Virus record (IMG/VR): IMGVR_UViG_3300045996_000288
Span: 1-27,205 of that record
From: a virus
DNA length: 27,205 bases
Reading direction: 5' to 3' (one strand)
Below, one piece after another: positions 11,683-19,706 of the stretch. How positions within the stretch are numbered: the stretch's first letter is position 1; the number at the start of each line of letters is the position of its first letter. Under the pieces are notes generated by a model, which was given only the letters and a program-made list of their open reading frames with translations, was not told where the DNA came from and searched no databases. A program made the translations under genes and the position numbers.

Positions 11683-13169
11683 CGCATCCCGTCCTGTTGT
11701 TCCGTGGTGCTGATCGCCTGCGCGTATTGCCAATCACCGCCCTCGGCAATGGTCAACTCGAACTCGAAGATCCGCGCGCTGATCCGGGGATACACAATGC
11801 CGGTTTCCGACGACGGCGACTGCGGTGCCGTGTAGGCCGGAACGCCGGTCATCCTCTCGCGGTGCCCAATCCGCACCGAAAGCGCGCTGTCGCCCCACTC
11901 CCCGATGGGCTCGATCTCATTAACGAGCGCCCGCCTGCCGGGGATGAGATAAGCCGGGGCGGTCCTGAACGTCGCCTCAAGAGCGGGACCGTCGAGGAAC
12001 GCCAGTTCCCCGCTAGATGTCACGCCGCCGAGCGTAATGCGGCCGCCGTTGAATTGCCGCGCATCGAGCGACGCCGGAACCGCGTCGAGGTCGGGATACA
12101 GCGCCCCTAACTGCTCCAAGGTAATGCCGGGAATGGCGACCGGCGCCAGGGCATAAGCCCCGAACCCGTCGCCGTGAAACCACCGATCCAAGAGCCAATC
12201 GTAGCCGAGCATCCCGTCATAGACGGTGGAACTCGACGTGGTGTGATACATCCAATAAATGCGGGAGTGCTCGGGATCGGCAATGCCGACAACCTGCTCA
12301 ATCCGGTCCAGGTCAACGGCGTTGGTCCGCAGGAACCACTCGTTGACGCGGGACGTGCCGACCGGAGTATTGGTCCCGTCCGCGCTCAGAGAGTACCAGC
12401 CGTCCTCCGCGAGATAGAACAGCCTTCCCCCGGCTTGGACAACCGAGTTGTGATGCACGTAGCCACGCGCGCCCTCGATCTTCTCGAACCGGAACGCGGC
12501 GACGGGATCGCCGGGTTGCAGCACGACGCGGCGGGCCGCATCATCCGTTTGCAGGCAAAGCCCATATTCCCCGAGCCGCGGCACCGAGATCCCGCCGCCA
12601 TCCGGGGCGATGTACTCGTCACAGAGTTTCGTTCCAATCGTCCACGACGTTGCCGTGTTCGGGCCGTCCGTCGAGCACCACATCAGGCGGCGCTCGTTGG
12701 TCGAGTCGTTGAGAAACACGAAGTCGCCGACGACCGAAATGTCGCTTGCCGTAGGAGGCGAGCCCGCGAGCGCCGCGAAGTTGACCCCGACGCCATCGAC
12801 ATCGAGCACCTGGGGCGCGTCGATGCCGTTGACGAGGATCAGCAGCCCGCCCCATTGGCCCGCCCGCCAGCGGCTTGCCGCTGAGGCAGCATAGTCGCCA
12901 CCCGCGAGCCGGGAATAGTCCGTCCAGGTGCCCGCCACGAGCTTATAGAGTTTCGTCGCGGTGCCCGCGAAGACCTGATACGAGCCCGTCTTGCTCTTGG
13001 CGAAAAACAGCCCGAGACAGGCGCTCGGGAGCGCCGTCGAGCCGTGCTCCGTGAGTGAGCCCATCGGCTCCCATCCGACGCTTGACGGATGGGCGTTGCG
13101 GGCTTCCACGAGCAAGCCGGTGTCGGGTGCCCCGCGGTCGGGCTCCCAATTCCCGAGGGTGAGCATCAT
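11679..13169 (-). CDS. Tail nozzle / packaged-DNA stabilisation protein (P22 gp10 / T7 gp12 type)
   Basis: 496 residues. The sequence follows the beta-propeller pattern of podoviral nozzle proteins: WEPDRGAPD near the start, A.N..P...GWEPMGSL, then AGTATKLYKL...WTDYSR..GGDY (about 68-92), WRAGQWGGLLILVNG...PQVLDVDG, an FAAL.GSPPTASDISVVGDFVFLND strand series, and later VHHNSVVQAGGRLFYLAEDGWYSLS and YDWLLDRWFHG. Such proteins form the distal tube that closes the portal channel and keeps DNA inside. The start is ATG at 13169 (two ATGs in a row) behind AAGGGG. The gene's end couples to the next as ATGA. This is one of the clearest indicators that the phage is a podovirus. Confidence 0.85.
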   Translation of the reverse strand: MMLTLGNWEPDRGAPDTGLLVEARNAHPSSVGWEPMGSLTEHGSTALPSACLGLFFAKSKTGSYQVFAGTATKLYKLVAGTWTDYSRLAGGDYAASAASRWRAGQWGGLLILVNGIDAPQVLDVDGVGVNFAALAGSPPTASDISVVGDFVFLNDSTNERRLMWCSTDGPNTATSWTIGTKLCDEYIAPDGGGISVPRLGEYGLCLQTDDAARRVVLQPGDPVAAFRFEKIEGARGYVHHNSVVQAGGRLFYLAEDGWYSLSADGTNTPVGTSRVNEWFLRTNAVDLDRIEQVVGIADPEHSRIYWMYHTTSSSTVYDGMLGYDWLLDRWFHGDGFGAYALAPVAIPGITLEQLGALYPDLDAVPASLDARQFNGGRITLGGVTSSGELAFLDGPALEATFRTAPAYLIPGRRALVNEIEPIGEWGDSALSVRIGHRERMTGVPAYTAPQSPSSETGIVYPRISARIFEFELTIAEGGDWQYAQAISTTEQQDGMR

Positions 13170-13181
13170 GGCCGCCGCCCC

Positions 13182-15695
13182 TTAGACGAAGTACTTGCGC
13201 GGGTTCACGGGCGACCACCGCGACGGGTAGTCGTATTCGTAGGACGGCGCCGGGGCGATGACCCGAAAGTTGTTCTTGATGGTCACGAATGCTTGGTCGC
13301 CCTTGCGGATGCCGGTAAAGTCCATGCCCGAGTAGGACGCGCCGCCGTTCGCCGTCGAGCGGAAGTACATGCAGAACCCGCTCGTGGACTCGACCACGAA
13401 CGCGCCATAGGTCTGCCATGCCTGACAGATGATCTTAGCCTCGCGCCCGAGGCCGAGTGTGTCGAGGTCTAGGGTCGGGCTCAACTGGATGCGGGTGCCG
13501 CCCGGCACCGTGCCGCTGGTATGAACGTCGAAGGTCTTGGCCGGGGCCGAGACGCCTTGCTGCATCGGCTGGGTGACGTACTGATCGACGCCGAGCGCGA
13601 GCGCGTGCGGAATGAGCCCCGCCGTCAGTTCCTCGGGGAAGATCAGCCCGCCCAAGAGGCAGGCATTGGACGAGCGTCCCGTCCACGGGCCGGGCGACGT
13701 GCCCCCGGAGGGGTCCCACCATCCGGGGCCGTCGAGACGAAACACGCCCATTGCTTCCGTGGTCAGAACCCCGGCCGTGCTGCGCGCCACGCGGTAGAAG
13801 TTGAACAGCCGGTTATAGGGCCGGTCGATGATGATAAGGTGGGCGTCGCGGTCGGGTGTGCCGGTGCTGTCGGCTCCGACAGGAACGTCCGCGGTGCCCC
13901 ATTGGAAGGCGGGCGAGCCCTCGACTGGGCCGAGAACAAGCTGCCGCGGGGAGCCCGCGGCAGGCTCGGAGACGTTGACGGTCCACGACGATTGATTGAG
14001 TTGCAGCCCGTCGAACACCGACAGCGCCGACACGATGGAGGACGAGTTCGAGGCTATCGTCGGGCTTGAGCCAATGGCCGTGTTCCACGGGCTCGACGCC
14101 GAGAAGTAGGTCGAGGTCGTGGGCTCGGGATCGGGGTTCGATCCGCCGCCGTCGCCGCCTGATGCGCTCGGGTTCGGGCACGACACCGAGGTCACGGTGA
14201 TTGAGGCCGACGCCTTGAAGTTGTTCTCGACATAGAACCGGCTTGTCGTGGTCGCGGCAACGAACGTGATCGAATAGGAGCCGGGGCTGTTAATGTATTG
14301 CGTCTCGTAGTCCGCACCCGTGTCGGTGCGCTCGATGCCCCACGCCCACTGTTGAACCATCGTGGAGACGACCATCGTCACGGTGTAGGACAGCCCGACA
14401 ACCGTGGTGAACGACTGCTCGATGCCCTGGGCGTCGAGGTTGCCTGTGATCGTCACCTGTCCTGCCGTGGCGTAGCTCGGCGTCGAGGCGTTGCGCGCCG
14501 TCCAGCCTGCGCCCGCCGCGGTGTCGAACGACGAGTTGGTGATCATCTCGGCAGGGGCCGAGACGTTGACCGTAATGGTGTAGTCCGTGAAATTGGTTGC
14601 CGCGTCGGTGAGTTTGATCGGGCACAGATAGGAATTATTGGTGTCGGTGTCGCTCGGGGCCGAATAGTCCTTGGCGGTCATCGTCAGCGTCGCAGTGGTC
14701 GAGGGGTTCGACACCGTGAGCGTGAACAGGGCGCCGTCGCTGCCTGCGGGCTTGGTCCAGGTGACGGACTCGGACGCCGTGAGGGTTTGCGAGAACGCCG
14801 TCAAATTGGCGAGCGAATAGGTCTGCGACGAGAGCAGGGTCGGCGCGGTAACGTCGGTGCCGTCCGCGACGTTGGTCACGGTCAGGGTGTGCGCCGTCGT
14901 GGACGAATTGCCCGCCGTATCGGTCGCGATAACGCTAAAGTTATAGACGTTGTTGGCGCCGGTATCGAGCGGGTTCTCGTAGTCGAACGGGCCGCCCGTG
15001 ATGACGCCCGTCGAGGCGTTGATCTGAAACCGAGGGCCGTCGTCGCCCGTGAGCGCGAACGTGGCGCTCTCGTCGGCTGTAACGGTATGCGAGAAAGAGG
15101 CGTTCTCGGCGACCGTCAGGGCGGTGCTCGACGTGATGGTCGGTGCCGTGGTGTCGGGGGAGGCTTCCGAAACGTCCGTGACCGTGATGGTGAACGTCTT
15201 GTCGGCATAGCCCGACGCGCCGCCCGTCGTAATGCTGTTCGTGGCGCGGATCGACACCGAATGGCTCGTGGCGGTCTCGTAGTCGAGGAGCGCCGTTGTA
15301 ATCAGGTTGTTACCGGAAATGTCGAACTTGTTGTCGGGATCGGCCGTGATCGTATAAGTGCAAAGCGGGTTGCCGTCGTCGGCAATCGTGGCGACGGTGG
15401 TTCCAATGGCGATGTTTTCCGCGACCGTCGTGCCCGACAGCCAAATGGTCGTGGGCGACACCTGCGATCCGATGATCTGGCTAATGATCGGTTCGAGGTT
15501 CGACACCGACAGCGCATCGGTGATGGCGGACGAGATGGCCGCGGCGATGGTCGTCGTGAGCGCCGTTGCCACCGCGGCCGAAACCGCTGACGAGACCTCG
15601 CTCGTAATCAGTGCGGAGATTGCCGCCGCTGACGACACGTTCGTCGTTGCGTTGCGGTCGCGCCAGCTCGTGATGGTCGAAAAGTTCCCACTCAT
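13182..15695 (-). CDS. Multidomain tailspike / adhesin with cadherin-like repeats
   Basis: 837 residues. Residues 1-75 are Ala/Ser-rich helix, probably a trimeric virion anchor. Three cadherin-like modules follow (about 86-174, 184-275, 283-378), shown by VAEN...TVTADE, F.I...TG.I, DYE and Y.F.V.ATD.AGN...LTVTNV patterns; the first two keep the DYE and acidic residues expected to bind calcium. A GW-containing beta-sandwich (about 384-505) looks like a carbohydrate-binding or discoidin-type module. After a GGDGGG...PDPEP linker (512-525), the C-terminal 300 residues begin with SPWNT and contain DRDAHLIIID, GWWDPSGG, GLIFPEEL and IPHALAL; this block resembles a domain of bacterial secreted proteins that I cannot name. 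Likely role: host surface polysaccharide binding, perhaps cleavage. Its start overlaps the adaptor gene as ATGA. Confidence 0.75.
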   Translation of the reverse strand: MSGNFSTITSWRDRNATTNVSSAAAISALITSEVSSAVSAAVATALTTTIAAAISSAITDALSVSNLEPIISQIIGSQVSPTTIWLSGTTVAENIAIGTTVATIADDGNPLCTYTITADPDNKFDISGNNLITTALLDYETATSHSVSIRATNSITTGGASGYADKTFTITVTDVSEASPDTTAPTITSSTALTVAENASFSHTVTADESATFALTGDDGPRFQINASTGVITGGPFDYENPLDTGANNVYNFSVIATDTAGNSSTTAHTLTVTNVADGTDVTAPTLLSSQTYSLANLTAFSQTLTASESVTWTKPAGSDGALFTLTVSNPSTTATLTMTAKDYSAPSDTDTNNSYLCPIKLTDAATNFTDYTITVNVSAPAEMITNSSFDTAAGAGWTARNASTPSYATAGQVTITGNLDAQGIEQSFTTVVGLSYTVTMVVSTMVQQWAWGIERTDTGADYETQYINSPGSYSITFVAATTTSRFYVENNFKASASITVTSVSCPNPSASGGDGGGSNPDPEPTTSTYFSASSPWNTAIGSSPTIASNSSSIVSALSVFDGLQLNQSSWTVNVSEPAAGSPRQLVLGPVEGSPAFQWGTADVPVGADSTGTPDRDAHLIIIDRPYNRLFNFYRVARSTAGVLTTEAMGVFRLDGPGWWDPSGGTSPGPWTGRSSNACLLGGLIFPEELTAGLIPHALALGVDQYVTQPMQQGVSAPAKTFDVHTSGTVPGGTRIQLSPTLDLDTLGLGREAKIICQAWQTYGAFVVESTSGFCMYFRSTANGGASYSGMDFTGIRKGDQAFVTIKNNFRVIAPAPSYEYDYPSRWSPVNPRKYFV

Positions 15696-16303
15696 GGCGT
15701 CGGACCCTTTATTCTCACAACAGCGTCCGAATACCGCTTGGCTCGGTCGAGTTGGATGATCTCGTTAAGAATGGCGTCGCTGCGCGCGAGCCATGCGGCG
15801 GCCTCCGGGGCGTTCTTGGAAAACGCCCCGAGTTCGCCAAGCGAGGCGAACAGGTAGAGGTCGGGATGATCGGTCAAAAGCCAGTTGGTCGGCGCGTCGT
15901 CGGAGAGCGCGGGGATCTTCTGGTAGTAGTCGAGCGTCACCGTCGAGGCCGTGTCGGGGATGATCTCCATCGACAGGCCGAGGATGGTATAGAAGCGCGG
16001 ATAGGAGCCGGTGCGCTGCGGGTACTCGTCGGCCGCCAGTTTCGGCGGCGCGAGTTCGAGCGTTCCATAGGGCGAGACCTCGACCCGACGCACGCCCAGG
16101 AAGTCGCTCGGCAGATCGATAATGCCGCTCGACGTGGTGCCGGTCGCTTGCGCCTCCATGTCGGACACGCGCAGGACGCGGTTAAAGCGGGCCTCCGCGA
16201 GAGCGATGGCCCGCTCGATGGCCGACAGGATGGTGGTGTCGCCCTCTCGCCCGGCCCATAGGATGATGGCCTCCTTGAGCTGGGTGTAGGTGGATATGGC
16301 CAT
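15692..16303 (-). CDS. Head-to-tail adaptor protein (podoviral, T7 gp11/SU10-adaptor-like)
   Basis: 203 residues. It shows the adaptor pattern: TYTQLKEAIILWAGR at the start, a helix with AEARFNRVLRVSDME (about 36-50), IDLPSDFLGVRRVEV, a central YPRFYTILG..MEIIPDTASTVTLDYYQKIPALSD block (about 100-134), TNWLLTDHPDLYLFASL and a final helix. Adaptors form the dodecameric ring between portal and nozzle. The gene lies upstream of the nozzle, as expected, but the tailspike gene is inserted between the two. It contains a perfect 8-bp hairpin in coding sequence (15807-15829) of unknown meaning. Confidence 0.85.
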   Translation of the reverse strand: MAISTYTQLKEAIILWAGREGDTTILSAIERAIALAEARFNRVLRVSDMEAQATGTTSSGIIDLPSDFLGVRRVEVSPYGTLELAPPKLAADEYPQRTGSYPRFYTILGLSMEIIPDTASTVTLDYYQKIPALSDDAPTNWLLTDHPDLYLFASLGELGAFSKNAPEAAAWLARSDAILNEIIQLDRAKRYSDAVVRIKGPTP

Positions 16304-16306
16304 GCG

Positions 16307-18214
16307 TTACGCCTGCTTGAGAGTGACGATGATGGCGGCGGTCTGGTCGGCAATGGTTCCCGAGAACGACATCGTAGAAGACAAGGCTTCCGTCCCCGTG
16401 AGGATCTTCTTGCCCCATGCAATTCCCGATGCGCTGGTATTCGAATACCCTGTGCGATACGTTGCTTGATGAACAAAGCCGCCCGTCATCGAGACATCGC
16501 TCGTCATGACGCTTACCGAGTCGATACACCAAAACAGCAACGCAACTTCATTTGCTTGCGCCGTGGTTGCCGTTGGCCCGACTGTAAATGAAAATACGTT
16601 TTGGCCGTTCGTGTGCGCTATGGCGCTCTTATCGACCGCCGATGCCGCGAGGCCGGACCACTCCTGCGCGAGGATGGTCGCGCCGTGGTGCTCGACCGTG
16701 CTCGTCGTCGTGAACGAGATAGACTGCTCGCCGCCAACTGCGCGCTTGTGATAGAGCGCCGCGCTGATGCTCGGCCCTGTGGTATGTTTCAGGACTTCCG
16801 TAAACCCGGCCGGGGGCGTAAACGTCGTGTCGGCCTTCTTGTCGATGCCCGCAAACACGATGATGTCGTTGCCCGCGATGGCGGGGGCGTCAAGCGTTAG
16901 GGTGTGCGTGAGCACGGTCCCTGCCGCGGGAATGGTGCCCTGCGCGTAGGGCGGCGTGAACAGTTTCGTCTGCCTGGGCGTGGACGCGTCGCCACCGTCC
17001 GTCAGACCCGCGAAGTAGGTCCACGCGGGCTTTTCGGTGTTGTCATCGCGGATCAGGCCGAAGTGGTTCTCGCGGTCGGTGTTGTCGTTGGTCAACTTGT
17101 CTTTGAGCGAATACGCAAAAATGTATTCGATATAATCCTCGGTCGAACGTGCCCGCTCGAACGCCCGTTGATAATGCACACTGGCTTGCGCAGCTTCGGT
17201 GACGCCGCCGCTCCACGTTGGGGCACCGAACTCGGTCAGCCACATCTTCTTCGCGCTATCGCCCTCCGCGACCATTTTGGACCGCAAGGTGGTCCGCATG
17301 ATGTACCAGGGGTTCCAACTCTCGGTGCCGTCCGGCCCGCTAGGCGAGTCGAACGTATAGGGATGATTGGTTAGGAAGTCGAAATAATTCTTACCGCCAG
17401 CGGAATAGATCCCGTTGAGGAAGGTGGCCGGGGCGATGGTGGAGGCGGTGTCGGCGGCGGGCGCGAACGACCCGGCTCCAACTTGGATCGATGGGCGCAC
17501 CGCCTTGATGGCGTTGTAGGCAGCAATCAAACAAGAGGTGTAATTGGCGGTGTTCGGGGTCGGTTGCCAAAAACCGATATTGGGCTCGTTCCAAATCTCA
17601 ACCGCGTCGATGGACGTGTAACGCCCGACGACGGCGGCGCACCAATCGGCCCAGGCCGTCAGGTTGGTCGGGCTTGCGTGGGTGTGTGAACTCGACCCGG
17701 CCCACGACGGCGCGTCCATCAGGATCGGCAGCATCTTCATGCCGCGCGCGTCGATCTTGGCCATCAGGTAGTCGTAGCTCGACCAGTTCGTCGTGCTGCT
17801 CGTCGGCTGGATCTCGGCCCACCGGAAGTCCGAGCGGACGTACAGGACGCCTGCGTTGTTCAACTTGTCGAGGCGGTAGTCCAGTTCGGCGCCCGCGAGG
17901 ACGTGCCAGCCATAGCCGCCCGCGAGGGCTCGCTTGCCGGACTGCGCCGTCTGCTCGACCGTGGTCGAGCCCGCCTGCATCGAGGCCGTGAGCGTGATGG
18001 TGGCCGCGGCTGCGGTGGCGCCGCCCGTGGCAGATCCGGCCTGCATCGACGCCGTTGCCGTTATGGTAGCCCCTGCCGCCGTGACGTTCGGCTGTCCCGT
18101 GGCAGACCCGCCTTGCAACGACGCGGCGAGCGCAATGATGGCCGGGGGCGCGATCGCATCGCCGACAGGACGGGAGCGGGGGCGCCCGCCGCGAGCCCAG
18201 CGCGGCCGATACAT
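16307..18214 (-). CDS. Tail-associated clan GH-A glycoside hydrolase (GH39/GH5-like depolymerase)
   Basis: 635 residues. Residues 1-92 carry three ATITATASMQAGSATG-type repeats, also found in the 861-residue fibre. Residues about 95-420 form a TIM-barrel glycosidase: YVRSDFRWAEIQP, MKMLPILMDAPSWA, then VEIWNEPN with acid/base E210 behind N209, HPYTF and WLTEFGAPT with nucleophile E328, followed by FAYSLKDK. NEP on strand 4 and TEFG on strand 7 are the clan GH-A hallmarks, and the overall pattern is nearest GH39-type endoglycosidases. Both catalytic glutamates are present, so it is probably active on a host capsule or exopolysaccharide. The C-terminal domain (about 430-635) is a beta module paralogous to the N-terminal domain of the 861-residue fibre. 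Its start shares bases with the upstream stop (TGATG). Confidence 0.85.
   Translation of the reverse strand: MYRPRWARGGRPRSRPVGDAIAPPAIIALAASLQGGSATGQPNVTAAGATITATASMQAGSATGGATAAAATITLTASMQAGSTTVEQTAQSGKRALAGGYGWHVLAGAELDYRLDKLNNAGVLYVRSDFRWAEIQPTSSTTNWSSYDYLMAKIDARGMKMLPILMDAPSWAGSSSHTHASPTNLTAWADWCAAVVGRYTSIDAVEIWNEPNIGFWQPTPNTANYTSCLIAAYNAIKAVRPSIQVGAGSFAPAADTASTIAPATFLNGIYSAGGKNYFDFLTNHPYTFDSPSGPDGTESWNPWYIMRTTLRSKMVAEGDSAKKMWLTEFGAPTWSGGVTEAAQASVHYQRAFERARSTEDYIEYIFAYSLKDKLTNDNTDRENHFGLIRDDNTEKPAWTYFAGLTDGGDASTPRQTKLFTPPYAQGTIPAAGTVLTHTLTLDAPAIAGNDIIVFAGIDKKADTTFTPPAGFTEVLKHTTGPSISAALYHKRAVGGEQSISFTTTSTVEHHGATILAQEWSGLAASAVDKSAIAHTNGQNVFSFTVGPTATTAQANEVALLFWCIDSVSVMTSDVSMTGGFVHQATYRTGYSNTSASGIAWGKKILTGTEALSSTMSFSGTIADQTAAIIVTLKQA
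17945..18088 (-). repeat. ATITATAS repeat block in glycosidase gene
   Basis: Codes for two clear copies of the GATITATASMQAGSATG-type repeat (residues about 43-90); a degenerate copy precedes it. The same repeat forms the long arrays of the gene at 22358-24943. Confidence 0.7.
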
Positions 18215-18582
18215 CAGACGAGGCTCACGCCAACGGTCGCGTCGAGGTCGGTGATAGTGCCGCCCGCGGTCATGATGACCCGGAAGGTTTTGGGGATGAC
18301 ATCGTTGGCGACGAGGTTCGCCGCAGCCGTCAGGCCGGGACCGATGCGGAGCACCGTGGTTGCGGCCGTGTTGAGCGCCGTCGAGGCGAGGATGGTGTAA
18401 TACGACCCCGAGATGGCGTCCTTGCCCTGCACGGTGAACGTGGCGGTTGGCGCGGTGCCGGTGATCGCCGTAATGTTGATGACGACGTGTGCAAAGCGCC
18501 CCCCGAGGTTTTCGAGGTCGTGGCCGTTGGTGGTTGCCGTGACGTTGGTCAGAGCAAGCGCCATGAGGTTTTGGGTTGCCAT
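18214..18582 (-). CDS. Small beta-rich structural protein
   Basis: 122 residues from the ATG at 18582, which overlaps the preceding TAA as TAATG; the longer frame upstream is basic nonsense over the neighbouring gene. The sequence is Thr/Ala rich with alternating hydrophobics (FAHVVINITAITG, TATFTVQGKDAISGSYYTILAS, FRVIMTAGGTITDLDATVGVSLV), typical of a small beta-sandwich virion protein such as a capsid decoration or head-completion component. It lies between the conserved 110-residue gene and the glycosidase. No specific family is recognised. Confidence 0.65.
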   Translation of the reverse strand: MATQNLMALALTNVTATTNGHDLENLGGRFAHVVINITAITGTAPTATFTVQGKDAISGSYYTILASTALNTAATTVLRIGPGLTAAANLVANDVIPKTFRVIMTAGGTITDLDATVGVSLV

Positions 18583-18914
18583 TAGAGCTTGCCTTCCTTC
18601 GTGCGGAACTTGGAAAAGTCGCTGTCGTTCAACAGCTTCTTGATGTATTTGCTGTCGCCGTTCTGGCGGGCCTCGGCCATGTGCTGGAAGTAAAAGTTCA
18701 AGGGCACGGAAGCGGCGACGGCGCCGTCGCCCCATTTCTTGCCCGCGTTCTCGGCGCGGCGTTCGGCGTTCAAGTCCATGAGGTCATCGGACGGGTAGAT
18801 CGTCCTGACCGCAATGTGCGTGCCGAGGTCCATATGCTCGACGGTGCGGCCCGTGATAGGATCGTAGGAAACGAGTTCCCAATCCCCCGTGAGGTAGTTG
18901 TGCGCCTCACTCAT
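18582..18914 (-). CDS. Conserved small phage protein (KWGDG / NDSD type)
   Basis: 110 residues from the ATG at 18914, which overlaps the stop of the 35-residue ORF upstream as ATGA and has GGGAGGG nearby. The later half (AGKKWGDGAVAASVPLNFYFQ, then KYIKKLLNDSDFSKFRTKEGKL) matches a pattern I know from many podoviral genomes, where a protein with WGDG..VASIPLN and LNDSDN..FRT lies close to the capsid gene. Its function is not established to my knowledge. Its place between capsid and tail genes suggests a virion or assembly role. Confidence 0.75.
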   Translation of the reverse strand: MSEAHNYLTGDWELVSYDPITGRTVEHMDLGTHIAVRTIYPSDDLMDLNAERRAENAGKKWGDGAVAASVPLNFYFQHMAEARQNGDSKYIKKLLNDSDFSKFRTKEGKL

Positions 18915-19018
18915 AGGAGAACCCTCCCGAGAAGGGCGCCCATGCCGAGCATGAGCAGCCCCGGAATGACGACGTAAACGACGAACAGCACCCGCATCAG
19001 GCCGGGCGGGAAGTCCAT
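18911..19018 (-). CDS. 35-residue membrane peptide
   Basis: ATG to TGA encodes a peptide of MDFPPG, LMRVLFVVYVV, IPGLLMLGMG and ALLGRVLL. Nearly all of residues 7-35 are hydrophobic, enough for one membrane helix. It starts on the TGATG overlap of the upstream 82-residue gene and ends on an ATGA overlap with the downstream 110-residue gene, so it fills the gap exactly and is coupled on both sides. That packing is strong evidence that it is real despite its size. Function unknown; a small virion or membrane-active peptide is possible. Confidence 0.7.
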   Translation of the reverse strand: MDFPPGLMRVLFVVYVVIPGLLMLGMGALLGRVLL

Positions 19019-19266
19019 CACACGAGATCCCCGTCGATGACGGCAATGCCTTTCCGCAGGATGTCGCGGGCTTCCACGCGCGGGAGCGCGAGCACTTCGC
19101 CCGGCATCCGCTTGTGATAAATCTTGGAAACGAGCACGCGGTCGCCCTGGAGGCTTTCGCGCTCGTCGTATGTCCCATCGAGCGGCACATAACCGCGCAC
19201 GAGACGGACTTCCACGAGGTCTTCCTTCGCGCTGGGCGCACCAGCGACGTCATTGGCCTTCGCCAT
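19018..19266 (-). CDS. Small conserved phage protein, unknown
   Basis: 82 residues. After a polar start (MAKANDVAGAPSAKED) comes VEVRLVRGYVPLDG, then a charged beta-like stretch and EARDILRKGIAVI. Proteins with a VRL.RGY.P motif and an R..L..GIA end are common next to capsid genes of tailed phages. Its ATG at 19266 has AGGTG five bases upstream. The stop is shared with the start of the 35-residue membrane peptide (TGATG). Confidence 0.65.
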   Translation of the reverse strand: MAKANDVAGAPSAKEDLVEVRLVRGYVPLDGTYDERESLQGDRVLVSKIYHKRMPGEVLALPRVEARDILRKGIAVIDGDLV

Positions 19267-19292
19267 GTTTCACCTGTCAAAGAGCGGAATGG

Positions 19293-19320
19293 GGAGGGCA
19301 GGCCCGCGAGCCCGTCCTCC
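19293..19320. other. Stable hairpin between decoration and 82-residue genes
   Basis: GGAGG (19293-19297) pairs with CCTCC (19316-19320), and the stem continues inwards through five more pairs with one mismatch, leaving a six-base loop. No U-tract follows on the minus strand. It could be a weak terminator, a processing site or an mRNA stabiliser in the 60-base gap at 19267-19326. Confidence 0.45.
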
Positions 19321-19326
19321 TGGTTG

Positions 19327-19656
19327 TTACGCGGTCAGGATGGTGTTCCAGGTGCCGTCAACGGCACAGACGAACAGCACCGCTTTGTTGGCGGCGACCG
19401 AATAGACCGCATCGGCAGCAAGCGCATTGATCGCGTCGCCCTTGTCGGGAAACACGCCCATTGCGTTCGCGGCGGCAGCGTTGACGACCACGAGCACGCG
19501 ACCGTTGACCGCTTTCGGGAGCCGGACGGCATCTGCCGCCGAACCGACCGTGGTCACACGATGAATGTCCGAGCCGAGGTCGAGAAGAAGAGCCCCGGCC
19601 TGGGTCTGTGTGGTCGAGGCCGTGAGCCCGCTGAGGGCACGAGCGTTTTGAAGCAT
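19327..19656 (-). CDS. Capsid decoration / head fibre-like protein
   Basis: 109 residues. The pattern RVTTVGSAADAVRLPKAVNGRVLVVVN, AAANAMGVFPDKGDAINAL and VAANKAVLFVCAVDGTWNTIL is a well-known phage beta-barrel module with N.GANA..VFP..GD.IN and a terminal GTW segment, usually encoded just after the major capsid protein. It probably sits on the capsid surface as a decoration or short head-fibre protein. Its ribosome-binding site is the strongest in the window (AAGGAGG, seven bases from ATG), in line with high copy number. A perfect hairpin lies in the short leader. Confidence 0.75.
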   Translation of the reverse strand: MLQNARALSGLTASTTQTQAGALLLDLGSDIHRVTTVGSAADAVRLPKAVNGRVLVVVNAAAANAMGVFPDKGDAINALAADAVYSVAANKAVLFVCAVDGTWNTILTA

Positions 19657-19675
19657 TGGACTTCCTCCTTGGGGC

Positions 19676-19698
19676 GGGGAGAGGGGTTGCCTCTCCCC
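19676..19698. other. Perfect 9-bp hairpin after the capsid gene
   Basis: GGGGAGAGG (19676-19684) and CCTCTCCCC (19690-19698) pair perfectly around a five-base loop. It sits between the capsid stop and the AAGGAGG site of the decoration gene and is not followed by a U-tract. An RNA processing or 3'-end-protecting element, or a leaky terminator, is likely. Confidence 0.6.
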
Positions 19699-19706
19699 TA
19701 TTGGGG

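Noticed and set aside
13003-13029. Second intragenic terminator-like motif in the nozzle gene (6-bp stem and a T5 run)
   Set aside because: Loop of seven and three bases between stem and T-run make it weak, unlike the site at 5437.
14298-15590. Long plus-strand frame of 430 codons opposite the cadherin tailspike
   Set aside because: Arg/Gly/Val-rich translation with no domain pattern; it is the antisense shadow of a gene with clear cadherin motifs in GC-rich DNA.
15807-15829. Perfect 8-bp hairpin inside the adaptor gene
   Set aside because: No U-tract and no gene boundary nearby; can be explained by codon choice in GC-rich sequence.
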